The notes below the pieces were generated by a model, which saw only the letters and a list, made by a program, of their open reading frames with translations, had not been told where the DNA came from and did not search any database. Shown piece by piece: positions 1 through 12,100 of a stretch of DNA of 64,000 bases. The first letter of the stretch is position 1; each line of letters opens with the position of its first letter. The stretch spans positions 7,449,001-7,513,000 of the forward strand of contig JAQISU010000041.1 of the NCBI GenBank assembly GCA_029339505.1, written 5' to 3'. The translations under genes and the position numbers were made by a program. The stretch is from Unio delphinus (taxonomy: Eukaryota; Mollusca; Bivalvia; Unionida; Unionidae).

Positions 1-801
1 TAAAATATATCTTACTTTTTTTTGCTGAAGTATGCGGATGATATCACATCATCAATAGCCAATTAGGAATCGAGAACAGACATATGTACCAAACCCATTG
101 TTTTAATCGATGCGAAAACATTTAAGATGCTCAGGTGCGACAGGCCGCCATTTCTTCATGCGACTTTTTTCCGTCAAGTCTGGCCCATGAACTCTCTGAT
201 CTGCATTACGATTTGTTTGATCTACTATCAGATTCAATAACTCGTCATCTAAGAAAAAGTCTTCAATAGTCCGATTGTTCATTATTCACCATCTCGACAT
301 TTAATTTTGAATTACCAGTGAATGGGGGTTGACAGGCGCTATCTTTTCACGTCGAGCGAGCATATACATCCGACTCCAGTTCCACGTAAATTACTGGCTC
401 AAAATCATTCATGTGTATTTCCAATAATACCTCGCTTGCTCCAATAATGTCATTTTTCTCAAATTATTCAAAATCACTATTAGCATCACTATCAGACGTA
501 AATATTTGTTGCAAGAAATCACCTTCGTATTCAGCGTCGGCCATTTTAGTTTTGGACTAGTACCACGTGTTTAGAAGCGAGCATTTGTAAAATTACATCG
601 TTAATAATATAGCAAAGTACTGCAGTATGCTTGTTCCGGGCCTTTTTAAACCAATCAAATATAGTTTTACAGGCATTTATGGCAAGATGAAGTTATAGGA
701 TGCGATCACTGTTGCTCACCTCGAAAATGGCTAGAGTCGCGACACACACTACGGGCCCACATACAACAGCGCGGCTGGAGTCGCGATACGCATTTTAAGG
801 G
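1..801 (-). mobile_element. piggyBac-type transposon, 5' end, truncated by window edge
   Basis: Read on the minus strand, the element begins at 801 with CCC directly next to TTAA (802-805), the piggyBac arrangement. The subterminal part holds two related direct copies of GAGTCGCGA (about 733-741 and 779-787). A reading frame starting at about 544 gives MADAEYEGDFLQQIF then SDSDANSDFE and a stop, like the acidic N-terminus of piggyBac transposases. Further in, LLNLIVDQTNRNADQ then SRMKKWRPVAPEHLKCF and TMGLVHMSVL match the start of the transposase domain. Several stops and at least one frameshift show a dead copy. The DDD catalytic part lies outside the window. Confidence 0.75.
150..544 (-). 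pseudogene. piggyBac-like transposase N-terminus, broken
   Basis: Degenerate coding sequence inside the piggyBac element. It starts at ATG 544 with an Asp/Glu/Ser-rich leader, stops after about 26 codons, and has more stops before similarity resumes at DFFL..ELLNLIVDQTN. The T.NSR..KW..V..EE.K.F...L.MG.V pattern of PGBD-type transposases is recognisable in mixed frames. No catalytic aspartate lies within the window. Confidence 0.65.
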
Positions 802-805
802 TTAA

Positions 806-1599
806 CAGGTATGACCTGCTGGCCAAAATTCCTTCACATCCAAGCCAGTTTCAGGGTGTAAAGGCTTACTACAAAACCATGGCTTGGATTGCAGTCAGAA
901 AATAAAATAAAATTATGTCAATCACTGTAGCATCAAAATTTTTAGCAAATGGTATGAAATTGGAGCCACCACTTATGTTTAAATGCAAGAATATGCTGAA
1001 AGAAAAGATCACAAGTGGAGTTGTCGTAACTGTTAACCCTAAGCGATGGATATATATAATAAAGCAATTTCTTTGGTCTAGACTGAAAAAGTATGGAATA
1101 GTAAACCAGGCACATTGTTGAAAGATAAGGCATTGCTTGTGTGGGATATATTTCAAGCATATTTGATGCAGTTTATGAAACAGACATTGTGGCAACATCA
1201 CACATGCCAAGTCATGAGCACCATGTTGGAAAGAGGGGAGGTCAACATAGTTGAATCAAATTTTTAAGCAAGTTTATATGGTAGATATAAAGATGTCATC
1301 AGGGGGAAAAAACGCCTTTTTGGTACAGTCTTTCTGGAGCAGCAGCAAAAACATGGTGGCTGTATTTTTCTCAGATCACCATCGTTTTCATTTAGTACTT
1401 ACTAGATACCATAAGAATTCTGGTAAAATACTTAAGTCAATACAAATTGGAGTAGCAATAAAAAGGTTTTTAATCTAACTGCTGTGGCACTCTTACTGGA
1501 TGTTTGAGCCACACCATTTTCCATGAGGGTGATTACACATAATGAGTCTTCTGATGATGGAGGAGTATCACTAACAAGATTCTCAAAATGGCAACTATG
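806..1599. other. Stretch without recognised features
   Basis: AT-rich sequence between the piggyBac end and a LINE relic. Short open frames here overlap on opposite strands, lack recognisable motifs, and look like chance frames. No exon-like splice-flanked block was found. Confidence 0.4.
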
Positions 1600-2400
1600 A
1601 CAATCATCATCATCATAAGTCTCTTGACCTTGTGGTCGTCGAAGTGGTGTTGCTGAACATCTGACCAGTTGTCTTGATCATGTGCCAATGCCAAAATGTT
1701 ATCCTGGTCCAATCTGTCCACTTTTTTCCGTCTACCTCTTCTGCCACCCTGAATGCTGCACTGCATGACTGGTTGTGGATTGACTGTTAGTTCTAGTGAC
1801 ATGGCCATACCATTTCAGCTTTCTCTTTTTTATGGTGATGAAGAGGTCTTCATTAATGACCTACTTTGTGCACCTGATGGTGTTACACACTTCTTTGTTT
1901 GTGATGTGGTCCATGTAAGAGACGCCAAGGAAGGTTCTGCAGCATCTAATTTCAAGTGCCTGTATTCTTCGTTGTAATTCTGCTGTCAGGGTACAGACCT
2001 CACATGAATACAAAAAGATGACTAGTGCTTTCAATAGTCTGATTTTAGTTTTAAGACAGATGGGTCTTAGCTTTGACATAGTTGCCATTGCTTGAGCTGC
2101 TCATGTCTAAATTTCTGCTCTTGATCCCTCTTCGGTGATTAGGGAACCAAGATATTTGAATAGGCTTACTGTTTCCATTTCCTGTCCTCTGACTTTAACC
2201 TTGGCTGAGATTTGTTTGCCACTATTTGTCATCAGCTTTATCTTCTCAGTGTTTAACTCCATGTCAACGCTGGAAGATGTTTCATTCAGGTTCTTCACTA
2301 TGGTGGCAAGATTGTCTTCACTGCCAGCCAGCTCATCAATGTTGTCTTCAAAGTGGAGGTTGGTGATGTTACGCCATCCAATGCTGAGGCAGTCATAATA
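1600..2400 (-). mobile_element. RTE-type LINE, 3' part of reverse transcriptase, degenerate
   Basis: Minus-strand frames give in order EKIKLMTNSGKQI, VRGQEMETVSLFKYLGSLIT then EEGSRAEI; then KIRLLKALVI, YSCEVCTLTAELQRRIQALE and RCCRTFLGVSYMDHITNKEV; then QGGRRGRRKKVD. This is the usual C-terminal order in RTE/BovB-like reverse transcriptases: K.M.N...G, FKYLG..I..EG, TLTAELQRRIQA.E, LG.SY.DHITN, QG.R..GR. Frame changes and stops make it non-functional. A short run of ATC near 1606 may be the remains of the simple-repeat tail. Confidence 0.85.
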
Positions 2401-3654
2401 AACATCAAAACAACACCATTAAAATTTAAGACCAACAAAACATCACAAGACGTTTATTAGCAAACATTGTATTATGTCAAATATGACCATCAATTTAGGA
2501 GTGTACATGACTTCAAAATTGCTCCCATAACACACATATATGTTAAAAAAGCTTCAATTCATTTTGGAGCAATTACTCCTTGTGGCCAATGTCTGCACAA
2601 ATTGGGTGGCAATCCTCCAAGAAGGATTACAGACCACCACACTCTATTAGTTTTCCCAGCAAAGATCTAACAATTTTAGAATACTACAGACTGGCATTGG
2701 AAGTTGCGCATATAGGATCAATGTGTTTCTATCTGCACCAAACACGGAAGATTCTCCACTTTGTATTAAAGACCTAAGATGTAGAATCCCTCCTTGTCTG
2801 AATGATGCAACTAGCAAGCCACAAGTGAAAGCAGAAAATGTCTGGGCTGTTATGGAAAAGTTCTCACAAGTGTTGCAACAGGAGATCCCTCCTGTGAGGT
2901 AGAGTTATGAGTTGATCAATCGGGGCCACAAATTCTGAATTTCAAGCAGAACTTGTTTTAGCGGTCAGAAGGTAGGAAAGCATAAGTGAAGAGACAATCC
3001 TACTGGAAGCTGAATGCATCTATGGCCCATGCTCCCTGATCCAGAACATAGACACATAATGGGAAGTTTGCTGTTGAAACTGGTCACAAACAAATCCACT
3101 ATGGATGTTCCCCAGATGGAAAGGATCTATCTGGATTGTGTGCTTGCTGGTTTTGGGGACAAGTTCAGGGGTAATATGTTTAACTTTGTTTACTGCCTTA
3201 TTAAAGGGCCCTGAGATAGAATGTCCTATCCATCCATTGTTTCTTTTCCTGTCAGAATCTCCAGTCTCAGTTGAAATTTTACATGGGATGATAAAGATTG
3301 ACTCCTTGCCCTGTAAAAACCTTCTTTTTGAATTTAGTTAAATCCAATGGATACAGAAACGGTTATAACTGTTACAGTCCTTTTCTTGATTAGAAAAATA
3401 TTCTGATATTTCAGTAGGTACCATCAGTTTAAATAAGTTGATTGTTTAAGACCACTGAAAAAGCACACCAATCTCATGTTGAGATATCTTTAATGACAAT
3501 CAAAACCTATTTGGTCAATGCTATTGGTGGAGCTTGGACCTTTCTATATAATCTTGTTTCATTTGAGGTCATTAAAGCTGCCTTCTGTTTTTCTCTATCT
3601 TCTTGTCATTTTACCTTTGATCAGTCATGCACCAGAACAAAAGTTTGTTTTGTT
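2401..3654. other. Intronic or flanking AT-rich sequence with a low-copy repeat
   Basis: No gene recognised. A stretch around 3060-3215 resembles 35100-35255 on the same strand (shared strings such as GGACTGTGTGC or GGATTGTGTGC, then ACAAGT.CA.GGGTAA), so part is an old interspersed repeat of unknown class. Confidence 0.4.
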
Positions 3655-3891
3655 TTTTATGGTTTAACGCCATTTTTAAGCACAATATAGGCTATACATG
3701 GCGGCCAGTATTAAATGGTGGAGGAAGAACCCGGACAACCCCCGGAAGAACCACCGACCCACGAGAAGCTACTGGCAAGCTTTCTCACATAACTACATTT
3801 GCCAAATCTTAGACTCGAACACACGCAGAGGTGAGATGGCAGTGGTCCGTAACGGACAGCACTTTAGACCACTCAGCCACTCGGGGCCCCT
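3655..3891 (-). repeat. tRNA-derived SINE, near full length
   Basis: On the minus strand the head reads GGGGCCCCGAGTGGCTGAG then TGGTCTAAAG (A box of tRNA-Ser/Leu type), and about 50 bases later GTGTTCGAGTC (B box). The body carries GGTTCTTCC..GGG..TTCTTCCTCCACC, and the tail has CTGGCCGCCATGTATAG and GGCGTTAAACC followed by an A/C-rich end. The body and tail match copies at 5510 and 9352. The tail block resembles the conserved 3' domain of molluscan Meta-type SINEs; that name is from memory and not verified. Confidence 0.85.
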
Positions 3892-4394
3892 CAGAACAAA
3901 AGTATTTTTTTTGTTATGGGACCAATTATGTCAGTTCAACAAGTTATCAAGGCATCATTCAGGTGGCAGTAAAGTATCTTACTGACAACAATGGTAGGTT
4001 CACTTGATTGCTTAGGCTATCAACCTTTCTGTAATGCATTAATATTATTGTTATGTAACTACTTCTATTTTAAAAAAATTGTATGTGTGTGTGTTGGGGA
4101 GTGGGGTGGTAAATATAATTTTAATTATATGATAATAAGCAGCTATTATTGCACAATCCCTTAACCATTACCATTCTGATGTACTTTAGTCATGGTCCAA
4201 GTTTAACAAAGACAGTATGCTAATTGTCGGAAGCAGATTAAGGCTGACAGTTAAGGAATATATTGGGTATTTTTATTTTAATAGTAGCAATTACTCATCC
4301 CTGTTATTGCATAGCTGACCTATTTTTGTTCCGAAAACCCAAGTCGATTTGATGTGAATACATCCTCCCATAGAGAGAAAAAAGCGTTCAACTT

Positions 4395-4575
4395 TCTCAT
4401 GTAGGAGATGATGAACACTTCTCACATCTCCAACTTCCTTCAGGTGGTAGGTTGCTCCCTCTTGTTGTGGAGGTAGAGCACTGTGACAGTGAGTTATATC
4501 CTCCAATAAGGTTGCTAGAGCATTGTGAAAGTGGGTTACAGTACCAGTCAAGGAGGTAGAGCACCACAATACATA
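4395..4575. repeat. Imperfect tandem repeat, about 55-60 bp units
   Basis: Variants of GGTAGAGCACTGTGACAGTG, TTGCTAGAGCATTGTGAAAG and GAGGTAGAGCACCAC follow one another, each with a GTTATAT- or GTTACAG-like follow-on. Units have diverged. No coding function is visible. Confidence 0.5.
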
Positions 4576-4667
4576 TCATGCTTCTGACAACGTGTCGTCC
4601 CCCATCGTGTTATAGAAGCAAATCATAGCACTCTTGATGCACAGAGTGATAAAACAGTTGAAGATGA

Positions 4668-4755
4668 GGTCTTTTCTAACTAGTTATCAATAAAATGTAA
4701 ACAAGTCTTTTCTGTCTAGTTATCAATGAAATGTAAACAACTCTTTTCCATTGAT
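4668..4755 (+). repeat. Short tandem repeat, about 41 bp unit, 2+ copies
   Basis: TCTTTTCTAACTAGTTATCA then ATAAAATGTAAACAAG is followed by TCTTTTCTGTCTAGTTATCA then ATGAAATGTAAACAA, and a partial third TCTTTTCCATTGAT. Nearly identical units suggest a recent duplication. Confidence 0.7.
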
Positions 4756-5087
4756 AAATGATGAATTTCACCCCTTCTTGCTGATACTCAGGAGGAAGAC
4801 CATTTTAAGGGATGATTCTCAAAGGAAGCTTCAATCAAAGGTTCATAATGAGGTTTAGATTGCGAATGAAAGAACACAGGGGAATCCACCTTTGCATTAA
4901 CAAGCATGAGCCTGGTCTCTGAGATGAAATCATCTAATATGTTCTGTAAGATGCGTGTCCAACCCTATAGTGCAGCCTATAGTGAACTTCAGGAGTGTTT
5001 GAAACCATTGTTCTTTTGCCTTTAGTGGCTGAAATTGAAAGATCTTGTCTCAAATAAAACTGCACAAATTTCCTATGGATTAGGTAG

Positions 5088-5300
5088 GGGCTGTTCCATT
5101 AAAAATACGTGACCCAGGAAAGGCACTCACCCATAGATGCAATTTAAAATTTTCTTGGGCTGTTCCATTAAAAATACATGTGACCCAGGAAAGGCACTCA
5201 CCCATAGATGCAATTTAAAATTTTCTTATTAGTTTAATATGAATTCTGTGAAATCAAAGTGCCTTCCCTGGATACCAGGTATGTTTAAAAGGAACAGTCC
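5088..5300. mobile_element. MITE with inverted termini and 7-bp target duplication
   Basis: 213-bp element starting GGGCTGTTCCATTAAAAATA and ending TTTAAAAGGAACAGTCC. The termini are inverted copies that continue inward (ACCCAGGAAAGGCACT against AGTGCCTTCCCTGG). It is flanked by TAGGTAG at 5081-5087 and 5301-5307. The 5' 69 bp is duplicated in tandem (units starting 5089 and 5158). No coding capacity. A 7- or 8-bp target duplication would suit a hAT or related superfamily, but the terminus does not settle it. Confidence 0.8.
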
Positions 5301-5509
5301 TAGGTAGAGATGTGAAAATAAGTCATAAAAAAGTCCTTCAAAAAAATTCCTGTATTCACTCTTGGGCATGGAAAAGAAAGTTGAAGGATCTAACAAAGAT
5401 TTTTAACTCTGCTAAATGATAAATTAAATGCAGAATGATGACAATCCAGCTCAGGGGATCACTGCCATTGCAACTCTGTCTGCATGGATTCTATGTGGGC
5501 CAATGTGGG

Positions 5510-5675
5510 TATGTGAGAAAGCTTGCCAATATCTTCCCATGCTCCAGTAGTTCTTACCAGGGGTTTTCCTGGTTCTTCCTCCACCATTTATACTGGACAC
5601 CATGTATTGCCTCTCTTGCTCCGAGAAATGGCATTAAAGTCAAAACAACAAATAACCAACTCAGGCAAGGTCACA
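5510..5675 (+). repeat. tRNA-SINE copy, 5' truncated
   Basis: Starts within the body at ATGTGAGAAAGCTTGCCA and continues through TTCTTCCTCCACC, CTGGACACCATGTAT and ATGGCATTAAAG. It is the same family as the copies at 3655 and 9352 but more diverged, and lacks the tRNA head. Confidence 0.75.
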
Positions 5676-5956
5676 TCAGAATCAGGACAAAATCAATATT
5701 TATTATGCATTTATTGTGAACATTGCTGACTTTGTTCAACTGCAAGAACAACTTAAAGACAATGGTAAGGTTGTATTTTACTGTTATGTGGAATATTAAA
5801 ATGTCTCATCATGACAAAGCATCATTTTCTCTAAATGCAGCCCACTGATGTGGAGATCAAAGTAACCATATTATAAAAATTAAAAAGAAAAAAAAATCGT
5901 TAAAAAATGACACCATGTGAATTAATTTTCCACTTGGTGAGAATTTTCACATTTAC

Positions 5957-6192
5957 CTCAATGGGGGCCAGAGACATGTCAATGGAAATTTGGTTTTCCC
6001 GCACATCAGAGAGAGCTGCCATGGCCTGCCTGACATCCTCCAAGTCATGGATAGGACGATACAGTCGCTTGGTACATTCTTCAATAAACATCAGGACTCC
6101 TTCCATCTTGCCTCTGTATTTTTCATTCAAAGCCTTTCCAAACAGAAGTTTCCAGTCTTTGATTTCAACTCTCAGAGCCAGCTTTAGGGGTT
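5957..6192 (-). CDS. DNAH5/DNAH8-like: Dynein heavy chain exon k (most downstream in window)
   Basis: 236 bp, starting with two bases of a split codon and ending in phase 0 at a GTAAAT donor. It encodes PLKLALRVEIKDWKLLFGKA, then LNEKYRGKMEGVLMFIEEC, then RPIHDLEDVRQAMAALSDVR and QISIDMSLAPIE. The RPI.DL.DVR.AMAAL....I.ID...PIE block is highly conserved and lies near the tail-to-linker transition. The next exon, expected to begin near E.Y, was not found in bases 1-5956. Confidence 0.95.
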
Positions 6193-9100
6193 CTGTTAAA
6201 CATCAAGTATTATACATTAAATATGTTTACTACAACAATAATCAAAGTATTTTTATTATCAACAATATATATCAGGGATTGATACATATTTTTGCCATCT
6301 CTATCTTAGACTCAGCAATTTGTACAAATATCTCTATCACTTGAAATTAAAGTACTTGTTTCCAATCCCAATTTATTCAATACATGCATGTACATAAACA
6401 GACAGCGTCAAAAAAAAGAAAATTGTGATTGACAGAGTAATCTGCTGAAGTAGGCTAGATAAAATGAAGCCATGTCACACACATTAGGATACCTTTATGG
6501 AATTAGCTGAACAAGTTGAGTAAAATGATTCCCGAAAAGTTTGTACCCCAAGAAAGAAGCTTTAGAATGTTTCAGCCAAAAATAAGTCATCCTATTTAGC
6601 TGTAATGACTTGTATAATAGTGTACTATGTATGCAAAATGTAACTGGGTAAACAAAGGACATATAAATGCAATACCAGCTTCTGTGGTATTTATGAGACA
6701 TTTTTCCGTTCATTAGAAAAAAATCTCCAGTATGTGTTTTGCGATTACAGTATAAAAAAAGAAGTCTGTATACAGGGTACCAAAAACTTATTTGGCCTTC
6801 ACCAAAGCACAAAACCAAGCCCAAACCAGTAAAAAGTGAAATGTATGTCAAACTAACCATTTTGCAATGTATGGGTGTGGCACTAATAAGATATAATCAA
6901 CTTCAAGCATTACAGTGCTTAAGAAATAAAGCCATTGTGGTCATGAACTAAATCTGAAAACACGAGAATGTAAAAAAGAGCACCCAAGTATTAATTTTGC
7001 CCCCATTGCCCCCTACCCTTGGGGTAGGTGCTATGAAACCCAATCGAACTGCTTCAGACATCGGAAGAAAAAATGGTAAAGATTTGACAAGGGATCTTGC
7101 AGACCATGCTGTCTGCACCAGTGAACAATTCTGCAAGACCTTCTCCATCCAAACATCAAGGCAAAATAAAACATGCACTGAGAGATATCGCTTTGCACAT
7201 ATCACAGTAGCTTGGAATTGAAAGCAAAGTAGAAGCAGAACAGAAAGTTTCTTCAGTACTTTAGGAATCCAGCTCATAATATATAACAATAAAAAGAGTA
7301 TAATACACATTGTGCTACACACAGTATGCATAAAATACATTTATTAGGAGTTTATATTGACACTTTAACTCTTTGTTTAAAGACAAAAATAATATGTACA
7401 TAAATACATATGCACATGAAATAATACCATCTACCACAAACTTGATATTTCCTTGAAGACATAATTTGCAAATTCTTTGATCTCCTTCATTTTCTGTTTG
7501 TTTTCCTCATTCCTCGTTGATGTTTAACAGAGCCCCTAAATCATGATCAGACCATTGAAAAGATGCAAATGTGTTTCTGAAAATGAGAGGTAGATCTAGT
7601 ATCAAATGTTTCTCATCCTCCAATGTCTTGTAATGACTATAGTAAACATATGTTGTAGAATCACTAGTGCAGTAGTGCTCAATAAATTAGAATGCACTAA
7701 AGAAGGGAACAGAACACTTTACTCAGATGAGTAGGGGAACAATGGTGAGCGCAAAAAAGAGAATGTGCAGAAGAAGAGAATGCCATTCCTACAGCACAAC
7801 TACCCCCCACACACACACAAGACTCGCCTATTATCTTTGATTAGATCTTTAATAAGGAATGAAACAGACATCTGAAAACAGAAAATGTTTCTGTCACTGA
7901 TTTTTTGCACTTGCCATTTAAAACTAACATCATGAAAGATTGAAACATTTTTAACTTTACTGGTGTTTTGTGCTTTTGGCCACATCATCTAACTTTATAA
8001 CATAACAAAGGAAGGGATATCTGCTTGTGGTCATATGAATACATTTCATCCGTACATTACACAGTTGAACATATATAGTTGTCCTGAAGGGAATCGTCAT
8101 CATTCCCCAAGACTAACAATTATTCACAGCATGTGGAATGTTAAGATATATTTTACAAAATCTGTGTTGAAATGCTTCTAATTCTGGTGAATATTTATAC
8201 CCACATATTTCTGAACTATAACATAATATTGGTTTTACCGTAACATCAAATACTTTAAATATTCCTGCATATGTATCTTTCAAAATATAATTGACGCAAC
8301 AGAAGTGGTTGTTAAAAAAATCTTGGCCACAGTCTCACCACAAAACTTCCAGAGGTAGATGGCCTCTTTATAAGGAACTCGATAAGCCACAAGTGAAAAT
8401 CTTTAACTGTATGCAAGGGCTAGGTGGGAAGTGTTCAAGCATGGCCAGCAAAGGTAAATGTTGATAAAGTGAAGCAAAAGAGAGGGAACTGCTTTCAGCA
8501 ACTTCCAACTTTGGCTTTCACACCTGCCCCATCGTTATGCCCAATATCATTGGAATAGTTGACAATGATGTTGACGAAGAACCACATAACTGCTAACCGA
8601 AGATCCCAAGAGCAGTGGCGAGCTGATCATGTATAGCATAAAGTAGGGAAGCCTACAAAATCAATGTGGCATGAAAAAAAACATTACAGATGGATAAGAA
8701 AATATTTTTAATCACCCATAAACAAAGTGCAGAAACTATGGACAAGATATATCTAAGATGAGCTACACTACAAAGGTCAATGATTGAATTGCAGAATGGA
8801 TACTGCAACAACGATGCATTAACAGTTTCTTCCAATATTCTTATCAAGATGGTTTTCACTCTCATAAAACTAGGCAATAGTGAGTTCAATGTTTCAAGGG
8901 GCTGGCTGCATAGGATGATGTTGCATAATAATTTGTTGTTCAGAATGACGATTTCTCAAGATCTGAATTTCCTTGGTGACCTTACAAATGAAATTTAATG
9001 TTCTTCACCAGCATATCTACAAAAGTTCAAGGTGTATCATTATGCCCCACACCTGATTAGCAACATATTTGAGACTTCCATTATCTGTGATAAAATTCCT

Positions 9101-12100
9101 GACAGAACAGTAGAGACTCATTAACATCTTTACTCCTAATGGGAATTTCAAACTCCTGGAATTTAATCTGAAGAATAGTTCTCACAAATTATTTCAATAC
9201 TGCCAAAGATTAATGTTGCAGTAGAGTCTTACCATATTTGTATCTTGGTAGAGGATGAACAACCAAAGACATTCACATTCATACACTTTATTCTCATGAT
9301 TCGGGGGGGGGGGGGTCTAGTGGTTTGAAAAAGATGATATTCAAAAAGACTGGGGGCCCCGAGTGGCAGAGTGGTCTAAAGTGAGAAAGCTTTCCAATAG
9401 CTTCTCGTGGGTCAGTGGTTCTATCCAGAGGTTTTCCCGGGTTCTTCCTCCACCAATAATACTGGCCGCCATATATAGCCTATATTGTGCTGAATAATAG
9501 CGTTAAACCATAACAAAACAAAACAAAAAGATTGTGAATAAACTGCAAACAAAATGTGACAATGGCTATGGTAATTCAAACAAGAAGCAGAGGTGTTCCT
9601 TGACAATGAAATAAAGTAGTGACCTTTTTAACTGGTTTAGTTAAAACCAAGTATAAATTCTGCACCATCAATCACTATGAGGAAACATATTCAAGGTTAA
9701 AATATTACATGATATTTTAAACTTTCCATACCTCAGGAAGAGAAAATTAATCCAGAGATGACATATCACCCTGGATCGTGCTTTTTAGTGTAGGTTTTAT
9801 TGAAAGTAACCTATGATACAACACTCAAAGCCAAATACTTAGATACTAAAAACTGAAGGAATCTATATAGCAAAAGGTACATCTACACATTGGATTATCA
9901 GTGGCAAAAATTTCATGGAGCTATCTGAATCAGTTTTGGGACTTTGCTACTAAACTTAAAGCATGAGCAATTGATGGATGAATGGGCAGTTTCGGTGCTG
10001 GGATCTGAAAGTAAGTTAAATTTGCGTACTTTAAGCAGTCACTAACGATACGCTCCAGTGACCATGGAAGGCAACATGAAACCACTGCTCCGTTAAGAAA
10101 CATATGGCGACCAATAATGGAAGTCTTGGTGAAACCACTGCTCGGTTAAGAAACACATGATTATACGAGTCTATGCTCTTAAAATAAGTAACAGAAAAGA
10201 GTGAATGAAACATGCTTTGTAAAATTTAACAAATATTTTATTTCCCATGAAAACAAAGTGAAAAAAGAGAAAAAAGAACTTACGGTATTGCAAATGCAAA
10301 AGAATCAAAAACTCAAGGAGATGACATATCAACAGTCTCTTGTTGAATCACAAAATGTTATTCCAGGTTTGAATTCAGGATAAATTCCAGTGAATGTCTT
10401 TATCCAAGAATTTTATCAGTACATTTTTGTATTTTCAGAGAAAATAAACACTTGAATTCAATAATTTGAAGAAAATAAAATTCAGCCAGAACATAATGCA
10501 ACAAAAGGTGCTAGTGTTAAAACACAACTGGTAAAACTGTCACAGTCACAAGATAATATAGTTCTCTGTTTGACCTCAGATCACAACTAGCATTTTCTAA
10601 AATAACCATTACTTAATGGAAAATAACCTTCTAAAATGATCTAATGAGCCTTGTTTATTTACAACACATCAGCCTATATGATTCACTTAGGAATCTCCAA
10701 AACCCTGAGCCTGATCAACATGTTTACTCTTTTTCATTTACCTGAATAATAATCCTAAGAAGCTCAAATACATTGAGAAGAATGAAGCTATTATTAGTTG
10801 TTTATATAAATGAAATAAAAAAACCAGCCAATCAAGATAAGGTCAAGTTCAGTATACAATGTTACATTACATTAACATGTAATGAAATAAACAAAAATGT
10901 AAAACTAAACAAACAAACAAACAATTAAATTAAATATACATGACAATGGCTACTGAACACTATTGGCAAAGGGAAACCACTGCTGGTTATGAAACATGGA
11001 GAAGATTAATGAATATTACATTCTAGCTTGGATCTTAGAATTTATAAATTCTAAGGGCCACTTAATCCATGACAATCCATAACACATGAATAAAAGAGGA
11101 TTCACACAGTTTTGTACAAAAAATGATCATGCACTACAATAGATTTCTGGCAATGCGTCGTGCATGTCATAATTGGCAATAGTCTGCTAAAAACATTTTA
11201 AACATGGGATCATTGATATGTCATACCTGTAAATAGTTCAATTGGCCCTACAACCTCAGAGGCCATAATATCATCAATGTTTGTCTCTAGCTTCTTGAAC
11301 ATGTTCACTTTTGCCTTGTACTCCGAAAGGATTGGATTAGTTGTCAAAAATTCCTGTAAAAATGAAGACAAGTATTTCACTGATACTGCTCTTGAAAGTT
11401 TCTTTCAAAGAAATAATCACTATATACGTGGTATCTCTGGACAAGACAACCTGAGACTATTCCAAAACTGAAAATTGAGGGGAGGGGATTTCACCTCCCC
11501 AGATCAAACAAAGGGACTTTTTTCCACATATAAAAGGATTTCAGATTTGATAAATACATGAAGCTTGGGCCTGTAAATATTAATATGATGCACAACTTCA
11601 AGCACCATGTTAAATTTTGGGCTAATTTTTTTAAAAATTAAGATGACTATCACAATCACTTGTTCCAGAATAGACCCTGCACAAATTTGCAACAGCAGTG
11701 TTTATTCATTTCCGATCAGATACTTTCATTGAAGTGTGAGAAGTTGGAATAAACTTTGACCAACTTGTGTTGCAAATGTTGTAATATTGAAGTTGTTTTT
11801 CTTCTGCAACCATCATTCTTTGGCTAAGCTGATTGGATATTGGTATCAGCATCACTATTCAATGAATAAAGGATAACCAAGTATGGCAAAGTTCCTTCCA
11901 TTTTTACGGTATAAAAAGGTTACATTTTTTGCAGCTTCCTGTTTTTGTAGAAAGTCACATGAACAGGCCAATGGGGGTAACTCACACCACTTTTATTGTT
12001 GGTATATAAATGGTATATAAAAAAAAACACCCCACTCTTCTGCAAAACCCTTTGTACCATTTTACAGGTTGATTAAGCATAAATACTGAAGGCGTGTTTT

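Larger units (their letters stand above)
2..5956. other. Downstream dynein intron, incomplete
   Basis: The region left of exon k should be the intron before the next tail or linker exon. No minus-strand frame here carries dynein linker motifs, so that exon lies beyond the left edge. Content is the piggyBac, LINE, SINE and MITE elements listed separately. Confidence 0.6.
6193..11226. other. Dynein intron (5.0 kb) with LINE and SINE debris
   Basis: Lies between exons j and k. It holds the LINE fragment near 8090-8290, the SINE at 9352, a G run at about 9303-9315 and an old repeat at about 10540-10920. The remaining stretches (6400-8050, 8300-9300, 9530-10500) show only AT-rich sequence and chance open frames. 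Confidence 0.6.

Noticed and set aside
3820..3891. tRNA-Ser/Leu gene on the minus strand
   Set aside because: Head of a SINE: the sequence continues into the family body shared with two other copies.
1..5956. Next dynein exon (linker region)
   Set aside because: Minus-strand frames were read for the expected continuation after APIE; none found, so it lies outside the window.
5907..6344. 145-codon plus-strand open frame
   Set aside because: It is the antisense shadow of dynein exon k and runs on into intron.
6495..6860. 121-codon minus-strand frame
   Set aside because: No motif, no family resemblance, composition typical of translated intron.
6948..7340. 130-codon minus-strand open frame
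   Set aside because: Overlaps a plus-strand frame of similar quality, no domain, Cys/Leu/Phe-rich composition of AT-rich noise.
10031..10213. Short minus-strand frame with duplicated phrase
   Set aside because: Reflects a small local duplication of the AACCACTGCTC-GGTTAAGAAACA string, not a gene.
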